NCBI GenBank assembly: GCA_001917135.1
Contig: MNTT01000016.1
Location: 285,586-349,585, forward strand
Length of the DNA: 64,000 nucleotides
Origin: Acetobacter sp. 46_36
Lineage (GTDB): Bacteria; Pseudomonadota; Alphaproteobacteria; RF32; CAG-239
Reading direction: 5' to 3'
Shown here: piece by piece, positions 8,262 to 19,878 of the stretch
How positions within the stretch are numbered: the first letter of the stretch is position 1
How the letters are laid out: every line of letters starts with the position of its first letter
Made by a program: the position numbers and the translations under genes
Notes under the pieces: model-generated
Told to the model about the DNA's origin: nothing
Database searches by the model: none
Seen by the model: the letters and a program-made list of their open reading frames with translations, nothing else

Positions 8262-10442
8262 ATGGCGGTTTACGGCGTTCTCCTTCCCCTGCCCTTTGAC
8301 GACGTTTTTGATTATACGACGGAAGAGGAGCTTGTTCCCGGACAGCTGGTCGAAGTTCCTTTCGGCCGGGAGGAACTGGTCGGCGTCGTCTGGAAAAAAG
8401 GACAGAGCGCAGACATTGACCCGAAAAAGATAAAACAAATCAAATCCGTGGTGCAGCTGCCGCGCCTGACAGCGGAGATGACGGCCTTTATCCGCAAAAC
8501 TGCAGAATACAACCTGGCTCCGCTGGGAATGGTGCTGAAAATGGTACTGGGCATGAAAAGCAACCAGCTGCCCAAGCAGAAAGTTACGCTTTACGGCCTG
8601 AAAATAAAAAACGAAAATCTGGACGGCATCCGCATTACGGAAGCGCGCAAGGCGGTGTTTGACTTTCTGGACGGCGGGCTCGAAGCGGAAAAAGAAGAAA
8701 TCATCAGCGCAACCGGCGCCAGCAGCGGCATTATCACCGCGATGATTAAAAGCGGATTTCTTTATAAAAAAGACGTACTTATCAACGAAGAAGCCGAAGA
8801 ACAAAAAGTCAACCTGAACAAAACGGCAGCGCTGACGGAGGAACAGCAGGCGGCGGCGGACATTCTCGTACGCAAGGTCGGCAGCGGCTTTTCGGCAACT
8901 CTCCTGGACGGCGTTACCGGTTCGGGCAAGACCGAGGTTTATTTTGAGGCCGTTGCCGAAGCGCTGGCACAAAACAAGCAGGTTCTGGTGCTGGTGCCGG
9001 AAATTTCCCTGACGTCGCAATGGCTGCGGCGGTTTGAACTGCGGTTCGGGGTTACGCCGTTTATCTGGCACTCGGAAGTCGGCGTCAAAGACAAGGCAAA
9101 AACCTGGAAAGCGGTAGCGCTCAACAAGGCGAAAGTCGTGGTCGGAGCACGGTCGGCGCTGTTTCTGCCATTTGCGGACTTAGGGATTATTGTCGTTGAC
9201 GAGAGCCACGACCATTCGTTCAAGCAGGAAAGTCTCGTTACCTATCAAGGGCGGGACATGGCGGTACTGCGCGCACATCTGGAGAAAATTCCGGTTATCC
9301 TGTCCACGGCTACTCCCGATTTGGAAACCATCGTCAACGTTGAAGAAGGTAAATACGACTGCGTGAAACTGACCAAGCGCTTTGCCAAGGCAGTGCTGCC
9401 GGAAATTAAAATCCTTGACCTTAAAAAAGACAAACCGCAGAAAGGCCCGTGGGGCGTGTCGTTTCTGGCGCCGACACTCGTTGACGAGCTTGCCGCAAAT
9501 CTCAAGCGCGGCGAACAGTCCATGCTGTTTCTGAACCGGCGCGGTTATGCTCCGCTGCTCATCTGCCGGGACTGCGGACACCGAATCCAATGTCCGCACT
9601 GCACGGCGTGGCTTGCCGAACATCGCATTACCGGTGAATTAATCTGCCACCATTGCGGATTTAAGATGTTTACGCCGAAACGCTGCCCCGAATGCGGTTC
9701 GGAAGACGGATTAACCGCGTGCGGCCCGGGCGTGGAGCGAATCGCCGAAGAAGTGCGCAACCGTTTTCCCGAAGCGCGCACTGCCATCCTTTCCAGCGAC
9801 ATTACCACCAACTACAAGCAGATTTCGGACGTTATCCACCGGACGGCAAACAAGGAAATTGACATTCTCATCGGTACGCAGATTCTGGCCAAGGGACATA
9901 ACTTTCCCGATTTGACGCTGGTGGGCGTGGTCGATGCCGACCTCGGGCTGATGGGAACCGACCTCAGGGCAGGCGAACAGACGTTCCAACTGCTGGCGCA
10001 AGTTTCCGGGCGTGCGGGACGCGGCGAGAAAAAAGGCGTGGTCTATCTGCAGACGCTCTATCCCGACCATCCGGTATTGCAGGCGGTGATCGAGCATAAC
10101 CGGGAAGCTTTTATCGAGATTGAAAAAAGTTCGCGGCGGCTGCTGCATATGCCCCCTTACGGCAAACTGGCGGCACTGATTATCTCGTCGGCAAACCAGC
10201 AGGCGGCGGAAGCAGCGGCATATTATCTCGGCAAATGCGCGCCGAATACGGAACTGATAGAAACGCTCGGCCCGGCGCCGGCGCCGATGAATCTGCTGCG
10301 CGGCAGATACCGCTACCGCCTGCTGCTCAAGACGGCAAAAAACGTTAACATTCAGGAAGTTCTGAAAAAATGGCTCAACATGGTCAAGATCAAAAGCAAC
10401 GTCCGCGTAGACGTGGACATTAACCCATATTCCTTTATGTAA
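8262..10442 (+). CDS. priA: Primosomal replication protein N' (PriA helicase)
   Basis: 726 residues, full length. PriA reloads the replisome at stalled forks. The N-terminal DNA-binding domain is followed by Walker A GVTGSGKTE (217-225), the DExH box as DESHDHSFKQ (about 312-321; DEEH is commoner), and the zinc-binding region with CRDC, CPHC, CHHC and CPEC pairs (about 433-485). The helicase C-terminal motifs TQILAKGHNFPDLTLVGV and QVSGRAGRG follow. The start is the ATG 6 bp after chpT. Confidence 0.96.
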   Translation: MAVYGVLLPLPFDDVFDYTTEEELVPGQLVEVPFGREELVGVVWKKGQSADIDPKKIKQIKSVVQLPRLTAEMTAFIRKTAEYNLAPLGMVLKMVLGMKSNQLPKQKVTLYGLKIKNENLDGIRITEARKAVFDFLDGGLEAEKEEIISATGASSGIITAMIKSGFLYKKDVLINEEAEEQKVNLNKTAALTEEQQAAADILVRKVGSGFSATLLDGVTGSGKTEVYFEAVAEALAQNKQVLVLVPEISLTSQWLRRFELRFGVTPFIWHSEVGVKDKAKTWKAVALNKAKVVVGARSALFLPFADLGIIVVDESHDHSFKQESLVTYQGRDMAVLRAHLEKIPVILSTATPDLETIVNVEEGKYDCVKLTKRFAKAVLPEIKILDLKKDKPQKGPWGVSFLAPTLVDELAANLKRGEQSMLFLNRRGYAPLLICRDCGHRIQCPHCTAWLAEHRITGELICHHCGFKMFTPKRCPECGSEDGLTACGPGVERIAEEVRNRFPEARTAILSSDITTNYKQISDVIHRTANKEIDILIGTQILAKGHNFPDLTLVGVVDADLGLMGTDLRAGEQTFQLLAQVSGRAGRGEKKGVVYLQTLYPDHPVLQAVIEHNREAFIEIEKSSRRLLHMPPYGKLAALIISSANQQAAEAAAYYLGKCAPNTELIETLGPAPAPMNLLRGRYRYRLLLKTAKNVNIQEVLKKWLNMVKIKSNVRVDVDINPYSFM

Positions 10443-10539
10443 AAAAACTATATCAAAAACACGGATATATGAATATGAAAACGGCGCAGCGGAGGAAAGC
10501 CGGCCTCAGCAAGTTGTAGCAGGAAACAGCCCATTGTGG

Positions 10540-10588
10540 CGCACGGAGACAGAGGACTGTCGATTGAGGCGTGCGGCGGCCGATTTTT
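10540..10588 (+). other. Structured 3' UTR or terminator-like hairpin after priA
   Basis: CGCACG (10540-10545) pairs with CGTGCG (10570-10575), enclosing a perfect inner hairpin GACAG-AGGA-CTGTC (10548-10561); ATTTTT follows at 10583. It is the only clear structure in the 284-bp gap between priA and the next gene, apart from the promoter at 10656. It may end the priA transcript or be a small RNA. Confidence 0.35.
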
Positions 10589-10655
10589 AAGGGAACTGAG
10601 GCTGACAAAGCTACGGCGGGAGGCAAAAATTTCTTTTGCCGATATAAATTTCCGT

Positions 10656-10684
10656 TTGACAATCCGCTTCTAAAAACATAAATT
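10656..10684 (+). promoter_or_regulatory. Sigma-70-type promoter
   Basis: TTGACA (10656-10661), 17-bp spacer, TAAATT (10679-10684). The start of the next gene is 43 bp downstream, through an AT-rich leader without a Shine-Dalgarno sequence. Confidence 0.6.
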
Positions 10685-10726
10685 TTAATACAGATAAAAA
10701 TTATTATAACTTTAACAAACAGCATT

Positions 10727-11377
10727 ATGGACTTTAAATTATTATTTTCCGGGGGCAAAGACATTCCCGCAGACGTTCGCATGATTTACGGCGGGCTGAT
10801 TAAAAGGCATCAAAAGCTCAAAAACGGCTGGAGCGCGGTTCTTCTCAGAAACAATATGGCTTATTTGTACAAAAACAATGCACAGCCTATTCTTGTCGGC
10901 GGCATCAAACGCATATTCGAGGCGGCAGACGGCAAGTTTATGCTGGTCAAAGAAAACGGCGAAAAAGCGGTTTTTACGGCGGACGGCATTCAGACGGCGG
11001 CTTTTTCCGCAGGTTCCGAACTGTATTGGAACGGATGGTATAAGATTGACGACAGTGAAGGCGTTTCCCTTTTTAAGGCAAACGGCGAGTGCCTCGGCAG
11101 CAGGCTTAAGGCAGCCGGCGTTTTTGCCAACGGCTGTTACTTTATGTCCGTGCGGTATGCGGAAGACGGCGCCAAGGCCGGCATATATGGCGCAGACGGC
11201 AAGAGACTCCTGTTTACCAACGATACGGCGGTCAAAATGTTAAAAAACGGCTGGTTTATCGCGGAAGACGGGCTTTATGACAATCTGGGCAATTCGTATA
11301 TCGGCACAGTCAACGGACATACCCTTGACTGGTGGTTTCTGTTTGCAGTCGGAATATTTATGCCCCAGCGCAGGTAA
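10727..11377 (+). CDS. Beta-rich repeat protein of unknown function
   Basis: 216 residues, no signal peptide. The sequence is a series of short strands with recurring units such as NGWSAVLLRNNMAYLYKNN, NGWYKIDDSEGVSLFKANGE, and KNGWFIAEDGLYDNLGN, which resemble WG/KWG-type beta-repeat proteins. It has its own TTGACA promoter and a terminator 10 bp after the stop, so it is a single-gene unit between priA and the ATP synthase operon. The AT-rich leader lacks a Shine-Dalgarno sequence, as for the genes at 23381 and 28845; the latter has a similar repeat style. Function unknown. Confidence 0.7.
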   Translation: MDFKLLFSGGKDIPADVRMIYGGLIKRHQKLKNGWSAVLLRNNMAYLYKNNAQPILVGGIKRIFEAADGKFMLVKENGEKAVFTADGIQTAAFSAGSELYWNGWYKIDDSEGVSLFKANGECLGSRLKAAGVFANGCYFMSVRYAEDGAKAGIYGADGKRLLFTNDTAVKMLKNGWFIAEDGLYDNLGNSYIGTVNGHTLDWWFLFAVGIFMPQRR

Positions 11378-11386
11378 ATTAATGAA

Positions 11387-11418
11387 AGGCTTTTTCCCTC
11401 CGGGAAGAGGCTTTTTTT
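11387..11418 (+). terminator. Intrinsic terminator
   Basis: GGCTTTTTCCC and GGGAAGAGGCT pair around a TCC loop (with GU pairs), followed by a run of T from 11411. Confidence 0.75.
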
Positions 11419-11591
11419 ATTATCCATACCTTTTTTCATAAATTTTATGGCATAAAGTTTGTTTAAGTGTGGAAATTTTAATTCAAAATAAGTAATTTTG
11501 CTGTAGTTATGTTTTTAGTGGTTTAATTTTGCCGCGCTGAGGCGTTTGCCGAACGCAGGCGGAAAGGATTGTATCAGGGACAGAAACGCAA

Positions 11592-12149
11592 ATGCAGAAA
11601 ATTTCGAAGTTCAAAACGGCGTCAGTTTATGCCAGAGCCTGGCTTGATGCGGCAAAGGACAAAAAGATTGAAGACAAAGCGTTTGAAGAAGCCAAACTGT
11701 TAAAAGCGGCCTACAATCAGGACTCTGCCTTGTGGAATCTTCTGGCTGCGCCGGGCGATGACCGCAAAATCCAGCGCAAGATTATTGAGAATCTGGCAAA
11801 AAAGACAAACCTATCTTCAATTACGGCCGAAACCCTCGCTCTTATCGCCGAAAACGGCAAATTAAAGGCGACGGGCCTGATTTTGGACGAGTTTATCAAA
11901 CTTTACTATCAGGACAAAGGGATTGTCGAAGTCCGGGTGGAAACGGCAGTCGAACTGACGGCGGCACAGGACAAAAAGCTGCGCAGCGTGCTGGAAACAA
12001 AACTGAAAGCGCCTATTTTGCTGGAATATACGGTTAAGCCGGAGGTTTTGGGCGGACTGCGGGTTCGTTTCAAATCCTTTTTGATTGACGACACGCTGGA
12101 AAGCAAACTCGGGCGCATCGGGCAGTTGATTAAAAGCGGCTCGCAATAA
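11592..12149 (+). CDS. atpH: ATP synthase F1 delta subunit
   Basis: 185 residues, normal length. The delta subunit sits on top of the F1 head and links it to the peripheral stalk. N-terminal helical domain with VYARAWLDAAKD; the C-terminal signature region ends GGLRVRFKSFLIDDTLESKLGRIGQLI (about 153-180), the typical delta/OSCP 'G..i...d...D.S....L..l' block. First gene of the F1 operon, starting 173 bp after a terminator; the ribosome site is weak and no convincing promoter could be chosen in the AT-rich upstream region. Confidence 0.93.
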   Translation: MQKISKFKTASVYARAWLDAAKDKKIEDKAFEEAKLLKAAYNQDSALWNLLAAPGDDRKIQRKIIENLAKKTNLSSITAETLALIAENGKLKATGLILDEFIKLYYQDKGIVEVRVETAVELTAAQDKKLRSVLETKLKAPILLEYTVKPEVLGGLRVRFKSFLIDDTLESKLGRIGQLIKSGSQ

Positions 12150-12166
12150 GACGGAGGCTGAGAGAA

Positions 12167-12322
12167 ATGATTTTTGCAACATATACGGCAGACACAGTGC
12201 AAAGGACGAATGCCACAGACAAAGCAAACAAAGCTTGCTGGGCGGGCGCGACAAACAAGACGCGCAGGGCAAGAGAAACAGGCAGGACGAACGTAACAGA
12301 CAGGGTGAAGAAAGGAAAATAA
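12167..12322 (+). CDS. Possible small protein between atpH and atpA (51 residues)
   Basis: GGAGG (12153-12157) lies 9 bases before an ATG at 12167. The frame runs 51 codons and ends TAA at 12320-12322, one base before the atpA ATG. The predicted peptide is very polar (Thr, Lys, Arg, Asn, Ala), starting [14 protein letters not shown], with no known domain. It could be a real small protein, or a filler frame that keeps ribosomes moving into atpA through a repetitive, purine-rich spacer. The good ribosome site and exact end favour translation; function is unknown. Confidence 0.35.
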   Translation: MIFATYTADTVQRTNATDKANKACWAGATNKTRRARETGRTNVTDRVKKGK

Positions 12323-12323
12323 C

Positions 12324-13880
12324 ATGGCGGTCAAAGCAGAGGAAATTTCCGCAATTCTGAAAGAGAAAATCGAACAGTACAATTTTAACCCGGATATGGA
12401 AGAAGTCGGGCGCGTGCTTTCGGTCGGCGACGGCATTGCCACGGTTTACGGGCTGACCGGCGTCGAATACAATGAGATGGTCGAGTTTTCGTCCGGCGTC
12501 AGGGGTATGGCGCTGAACCTCGGCGAAGACAGCGTCGGCGTGGTTATTTTCGGTTCAGATGCAGAGATTAAGGAAGGCGATACGGTCAAGCGCACAAACA
12601 AAATCGTCAGTGTTCCGGTCGGAAAAGAGCTGCTGGGACGCGTCGTGGATGCGCTGGGGCAGCCGATTGACGGACTCGGTGCCGTCAAGGCCAAAGAATT
12701 TGCCAACGTTGAAACGCGGGCGCCGGGCATTATTGAGCGCCGCAGCGTACACGAGCCGGTACAGACGGGCTTAAAAATCATCGACTCGCTTATTCCTATC
12801 GGGCGCGGGCAACGCGAACTTATCATCGGCGACCGCCAAACGGGAAAAACGTCGATAATCGTTGATACAATTATCAACCAGAAAGCCGTCAATGACGCAG
12901 CCAAGAACGACAAGGACAAGCTGTTCTGCATTTACGTTGCCATCGGGCAAAAGCGCTCGACGGTGGCGCAGGTGGTCAAAACCTTAAAAGACTACGGTGC
13001 TCTGGATTATACAATCGTCGTGGCGGCAACGGCTTCCGATGCGGCGCCGCTGCAGTTTATCGCACCCTACGCAGGCTGCGCAATGGGCGAATATTTCCGT
13101 GACCGCGGCATGCATGCCGTCATTTTCTACGACGACCTGTCCAAGCAGGCGACGGCTTACCGCCAGATGTCGCTGCTGTTGCGCCGTCCGCCGGGGCGCG
13201 AAGCCTATCCGGGCGATGTTTTCTATCTGCATTCAAGACTATTGGAACGGGCGGCAAAACTTGATGAGGAACGCGGAAGCGGTTCGCTGACGGCGCTGCC
13301 GGTGATTGAAACGCAGGCCGGAGATGTTTCAGCCTATATTCCGACGAACGTCATTTCCATTACCGACGGGCAGATATTCTTGGAAACATCACTGTTTTAC
13401 CAAGGCGTCCGGCCGGCAGTCAATGTCGGCATTTCCGTCAGCCGCGTCGGCTCCGCCGCGCAGGTTAAAGCAATGAAACAGGTGGCCGGCACGATGAAAC
13501 TGGATTTGGCGCAATACCGTGAAATGGCAGCTTTCTCGCAGTTTTCGTCCGACTTGGACGCAGCGACGAAAAAACTACTGGAACGCGGCGTCCGCCTGAC
13601 CGAACTGCTGAAACAGCCGGTTTACCATCCGCTGGCGCTGGAAGACGAGGTCGTTTCCCTGTTTGCAGGTGCCAAAGGCTTTTTGGACGGGCTGGAAGTC
13701 AGCCAGGTTAAGGATTTTGAAAAGTTTCTGCTGGAGAGCATTAAGCGCGAGAAAAACAGCATTATGAAAGAAATCCGCGACAAGAAGGCTATTTCCGAAG
13801 AGCTGGAAAAAGAACTCGGCACTTATATGCAGCAATGCCTTGACGCTTTTAAAAAGAAAGCGGCGGAGAAAGCAGCATAA
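12324..13880 (+). CDS. atpA: ATP synthase F1 alpha subunit
   Basis: 518 residues, slightly long at the C-terminus (Lys/Ala-rich tail). Non-catalytic nucleotide-binding subunit of the F1 hexamer. P-loop [10 protein letters not shown] (about 169-178), [13 protein letters not shown] signature (about 370-382), and [29 protein letters not shown] region. AAAGGA precedes the ATG. Part of atpHAGDC. Confidence 0.98.
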   Translation: MAVKAEEISAILKEKIEQYNFNPDMEEVGRVLSVGDGIATVYGLTGVEYNEMVEFSSGVRGMALNLGEDSVGVVIFGSDAEIKEGDTVKRTNKIVSVPVGKELLGRVVDALGQPIDGLGAVKAKEFANVETRAPGIIERRSVHEPVQTGLKIIDSLIPIGRGQRELIIGDRQTGKTSIIVDTIINQKAVNDAAKNDKDKLFCIYVAIGQKRSTVAQVVKTLKDYGALDYTIVVAATASDAAPLQFIAPYAGCAMGEYFRDRGMHAVIFYDDLSKQATAYRQMSLLLRRPPGREAYPGDVFYLHSRLLERAAKLDEERGSGSLTALPVIETQAGDVSAYIPTNVISITDGQIFLETSLFYQGVRPAVNVGISVSRVGSAAQVKAMKQVAGTMKLDLAQYREMAAFSQFSSDLDAATKKLLERGVRLTELLKQPVYHPLALEDEVVSLFAGAKGFLDGLEVSQVKDFEKFLLESIKREKNSIMKEIRDKKAISEELEKELGTYMQQCLDAFKKKAAEKAA

Positions 13881-13911
13881 TGGAAACAGTGCATAGCGAA
13901 GAGGGCAGATT

Positions 13912-16505
<2,594 letters not shown>

Positions 16506-16508
16506 GCC

Positions 16509-16877
16509 ATGACAGCAAATATCGACTTAAAAATCTATATGCCGGAAAAGCTTGTGCTCAGCCAAAAAGTTTATCGGGTTGTGCTGCCGGCAGACGATAT
16601 GCCGCTTACGGTTATCCAAGGGCGGGCGCCGACTTTGATGGCTCTGGACATGGGCGCGGTTAAGATTTTGGACGAGCGAGGCGAAGCAACCGAGGAATGG
16701 CTGATTTCCGGAGGTTCGGCCGATATCAGGGAAGATGCCTGCACGATTTTGACCGAGGCGGCGTTTGCCAAAAAAGAGCTCAGCCTTGAAAAGGCGCGGG
16801 CACTGAACGAAGAGTTTGCCAACCCGTTTTATGAATGGCTTATCAGCTATTTTGAAAAAGAAAACGGGAAAAAATAA
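16509..16877 (+). CDS. atpC: ATP synthase F1 epsilon subunit
   Basis: 122 residues, starting 3 bp after atpD. N-terminal beta-sandwich (IDLKIYMPEKLVLSQKVYRVVLPADDMPLTVIQGRAP, ISGGSADIREDACTILTEAA) is present; the C-terminal helical hairpin is reduced to one helix, so the protein is somewhat short. It ends with KENGKK. Last gene of the operon, followed by a terminator. Confidence 0.9.
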   Translation: MTANIDLKIYMPEKLVLSQKVYRVVLPADDMPLTVIQGRAPTLMALDMGAVKILDERGEATEEWLISGGSADIREDACTILTEAAFAKKELSLEKARALNEEFANPFYEWLISYFEKENGKK

Positions 16878-16974
16878 CCGGCTTTTTTTGAATTTGGCTT
16901 TAACCGAAACGGTCTGAAACGGAAAAAACAGATTTGCCAACCCAGAGTTTCCTGAATATTCAGGGAGGGAAAAG

Positions 16975-17006
16975 CGCCGTACCGGCATATGGGCGGCGTT
17001 TTTTTT
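16975..17006 (+). terminator. Intrinsic terminator of the F1 operon
   Basis: CGCCG (16975-16979) pairs with CGGCG (16994-16998), followed by eight T. A perfect 14-bp palindrome CCTGAATATTCAGG lies just upstream at 16951-16964. Confidence 0.65.
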
Positions 17007-17128
17007 ATAATCTGAGAGGGGATTCTTTTATAATCAGAGAGAAGATTTCCTTACCGTAATGCAATAAACGGGGGCTTTACGATTTTCCCGAGTGTGGAGA
17101 ATAGCTGTTTACAGGTATGGTGCAGCGA

Positions 17129-17158
17129 TTGACTTCAAGGCGGGAAATGTTTTATACT
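17129..17158 (+). promoter_or_regulatory. Sigma-70-type promoter
   Basis: TTGACT (17129-17134), 18-bp spacer, TATACT (17153-17158), 32 bp before the ATG of the glycosyltransferase at 17191. Confidence 0.6.
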
Positions 17159-17190
17159 CGGCTTAAAATTAACAATGAAAGCAGTTGATT

Positions 17191-18747
17191 ATGCGTATTT
17201 TTTTAACAAAGTTTCCACACATTTCCGCATATATTGCACTCGTTTCGGCAACAATCCGGCACAGTTTCACCGGAAAAGCCTGCCTGCTCATTGGGATAAC
17301 GGCAGTATTTTACGGCCTGCTTATCAACAACCTGAACTTATGGACTGACGAAATATACTCGGTTCTGATGGCCAAAGACAGTTTGGGCGATATGTTCCAT
17401 TTGCTTTTAACCGAAGATTCCAAGCCGCCGCTCTATTACCTTTACCTGAAAGGGATTTTGGCGCTGTTCCCGAACGAATACGAGATATGGGGAGCCCATT
17501 TCGCCTCATATATTCTGCTGCTTGCGGCACAGCTTTTTGCCGTAACGGAAGTACGAAAAGACTACGGCGACAGGACGGCTCTATGGCTGGTTGCTCTGAT
17601 GCTGCTGATGCCTCAATCGCTGTGGCTGGCATTTGAGGTGCGAACCTATATGCTTTCCGCTTTTTTGATGCTGGCGGCACTGGTCTACGGCCTGCGGGTC
17701 TCGGAACAGCCGGAGCTGCGCGATTATTTTAAGCTCGGAGCAGCGACGGTTTTGGCTTTGTATTCCCATTATTACTGCGCCTTATGGCTGATGTTCCTGT
17801 ATCTTTTTCTGCTGGCAGACATTCTGCGGGCACGGCGTTTTAAACAGCTCAAGCCTTTTCTGGCGACAGCCGGCGCCGCGGCGCTGCTGTTCGCACCATG
17901 GCTGGCAGTACCGCTGTCTACCGGCGGGGAAATCAGCCGGAACTGGTACGTTACAATGGATTTCGTCAGAGTCAGCGCGCAATTTTTCACAACTCCGCCG
18001 GCGGCAGAAATCTGGCAATCCCCGTTTTTTATTGCCACAACCCTTGCCGCAACATCCCTGACTTTTATCGTCATATGCGGCGTGACGGACACAGTCGGAG
18101 GCAAAATGACAAAACCGGATTCAAACAGCAAATTGCTTACTACAGCGGCAGGAACGGTGCTGGCGACATATCTGCTGCTTATCCTGCTGTCCGTTACGGT
18201 GCGTCCGATGGTTACAACCCGCTACATGTATATTTTTTCATTGATATGGTATGCCGCAGGTGCGGCGGTGCTGGCAAAAAGCTCCTTTTTGCCCAGAGGT
18301 TTCATTATTATCGCATTGCTTGGTTTTGCCGGCACTTACGGTGATTTCAAGGCGGCTTTTTTTGACCGAGGCTTTTACAATCTGGCGCATGACATCAAGG
18401 CCTTTGTTCCCAAAGACAAGCCTATCCTTGCGTTTGACAACAACAACCTGTTTTGCGAATATTACCTGCCCGAACATACGTGTCTGGCGATTGTCGGCGC
18501 CGACGGGGAAATCCTGCGACGCCCGTCGGTCATGAAAAACATTGCCCTTTACGGCAAAGAGCCCGGAGAGGTTACGTTTACCCTTTCAAGCTATGGGCAG
18601 ATGCGCAACAACAAAGACTGTTTAAACTATAAGTCCGCCTACCGCATCAGCCACGGCACGGACCTGTGCAAACTGGACGCGGCACATGTCAGGCAATTAT
18701 TGAAAGAAAGCCTTGATTTGCGGTTGAACAAATATGAACGGCATTGA
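17191..18747 (+). CDS. GT-C family membrane glycosyltransferase
   Basis: 518 residues from the ATG at 17191; a TTG six bases upstream is also in frame. About ten to eleven hydrophobic helices. NLWTDEIYSVLMAKDS in the first outer loop has the Asp-Glu pair typical of GT-C (PMT/ArnT/GT39-like) enzymes, which use polyprenyl-phosphate sugars; DSKPPLYYLYLKG follows as in that family. The soluble C-terminal tail holds four cysteines. Single gene with its own promoter. Acceptor and sugar cannot be predicted. Confidence 0.75.
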   Translation: MRIFLTKFPHISAYIALVSATIRHSFTGKACLLIGITAVFYGLLINNLNLWTDEIYSVLMAKDSLGDMFHLLLTEDSKPPLYYLYLKGILALFPNEYEIWGAHFASYILLLAAQLFAVTEVRKDYGDRTALWLVALMLLMPQSLWLAFEVRTYMLSAFLMLAALVYGLRVSEQPELRDYFKLGAATVLALYSHYYCALWLMFLYLFLLADILRARRFKQLKPFLATAGAAALLFAPWLAVPLSTGGEISRNWYVTMDFVRVSAQFFTTPPAAEIWQSPFFIATTLAATSLTFIVICGVTDTVGGKMTKPDSNSKLLTTAAGTVLATYLLLILLSVTVRPMVTTRYMYIFSLIWYAAGAAVLAKSSFLPRGFIIIALLGFAGTYGDFKAAFFDRGFYNLAHDIKAFVPKDKPILAFDNNNLFCEYYLPEHTCLAIVGADGEILRRPSVMKNIALYGKEPGEVTFTLSSYGQMRNNKDCLNYKSAYRISHGTDLCKLDAAHVRQLLKESLDLRLNKYERH

Positions 18748-18809
18748 CTCTATGAAAAAACAAGATTATCGTATTAACTAAATTTTAATTTTTTTTAACA
18801 AGAGGCGCT

Positions 18810-19667
18810 ATGACCGGAAAAACCAAAAAGCCACAAGTGGCAGCCATCGGAGAAATTGTATCGGATATCCTGCCCGACAGCAGAAAGCTCGGCGGCGCAC
18901 CGGCAGATTTTCTGCATTATGCCGTAAAATCAGGTGCGGACGGACACCTTATCAGCGCCATAGGCGCCGACGACCTCGGGCGCGAAGTGGTTGCGGAACT
19001 TAATAAGTTCGGAATAAAACCCGTACTGGCAATTACCCCCTATCCTACCGGGCGGGTCCTTATCTTCAGGAGTCCGAGCGGCGGGCATACGGCCCATATT
19101 CTGGAAAATGCGGCGTGGGACTATATTCCGTATACGGAAGCGGCAGAAACCTGCATCAAAAACGCCGATGCCGTCTTTTTCGGCACTCTGGCTCTTCGAA
19201 AAACCTATTCCCGCAATACGATTTTGGACTTAATCGACTGTGCGCCGGAAAAAGCCCTTAAGTTCTTTGACATTAATATCAGGCAGGAATATTACGACAA
19301 GCAGACGATTGAAACACTGCTGACGAAAGCCAATATCCTCAAACTTAATACCGACGAGCTGAAAACGCTCAAAGCGATGCTGAAAATCAGCGGCAGCCCT
19401 GACGATTTCTGCCTCCGCCTTAAAGAGGACTACGGGCTCAAATATTTGATTTTGACCGATATGGCCAAGGAAAGCCGCGTATACGGCGACGACGTTACCG
19501 TTGTCAAAAACAGCGGCATCAGGCAGGCTTTCGCTTTTGGTGCAGGCAATGCCTTTGCCGGAACGTTTACTGCGGCCGTTCTGAAAGGAGCATCCCAACA
19601 GGAAGCGCACGAAACCGCAAATCAGGCAGCTGTTGACGTGTGCCGGGCGAATTTGAAAAATGCCTGA
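18810..19667 (+). CDS. PfkB-family carbohydrate kinase-like protein lacking the catalytic Asp
   Basis: 285 residues. Ribokinase/fructokinase fold: GEIVSDILPDSRKLGGAPADFLHYAVKSG (14-42) with the substrate-side GGAP motif, ISAIGADDLGREVVAEL, and FDINIRQEYY. The second signature, normally DTxGAGDAF, reads AFAFGAGNAFAG (241-252): the catalytic base Asp is Asn247 (AAT at 19548-19550) and the preceding Asp-Thr is lost. Kinase activity is therefore doubtful; it may bind a sugar as a regulator or be decaying. It leads towards the Mla operon through a repeat-filled spacer. Confidence 0.75.
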   Translation: MTGKTKKPQVAAIGEIVSDILPDSRKLGGAPADFLHYAVKSGADGHLISAIGADDLGREVVAELNKFGIKPVLAITPYPTGRVLIFRSPSGGHTAHILENAAWDYIPYTEAAETCIKNADAVFFGTLALRKTYSRNTILDLIDCAPEKALKFFDINIRQEYYDKQTIETLLTKANILKLNTDELKTLKAMLKISGSPDDFCLRLKEDYGLKYLILTDMAKESRVYGDDVTVVKNSGIRQAFAFGAGNAFAGTFTAAVLKGASQQEAHETANQAAVDVCRANLKNA

Positions 19668-19754
19668 AAACGAAAGAACGGCCGAAGCCAATTTACTGCA
19701 GGCCGAAAAAAGGCTTATTGGGAGCGCTGAGGTACAGAAAACTGAAAAAAACGG

Positions 19755-19850
19755 GCAAAACCGAAAAAACAAAAAGGAACAAGAACTTGGCTAAAGCCGG
19801 CAAAACAAAAAGAAACAAGAACTTGGGCAAAACCGGAAAAAGCCGGAAAG
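19755..19850. repeat. 36-bp tandem duplication in spacer
   Basis: AACAAAAAGGAACAAGAACT at 19768 recurs with one change at 19804 (period 36 bp), flanked by further GGCAAAACCGG-like half copies. It lies in the 211-bp spacer between the PfkB-like gene and mlaE. A 44-codon frame (19661-19795) starting inside the kinase stop region crosses it; I do not call it a gene. Confidence 0.65.
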
Positions 19851-19878
19851 ATTGAATAAAATAAACGGAAAAGAAGAC

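Noticed and set aside
7842..9071. 409-codon minus-strand open frame
   Set aside because: Antisense to chpT and priA; Gln/Arg/Phe-rich shadow translation.
19661..19795. 44-codon frame starting at the PfkB-like stop
   Set aside because: Overlaps the stop but lacks a good ribosome site, and runs through a tandem repeat that gives Lys/Asn/Glu-rich filler; kept only as a remark.
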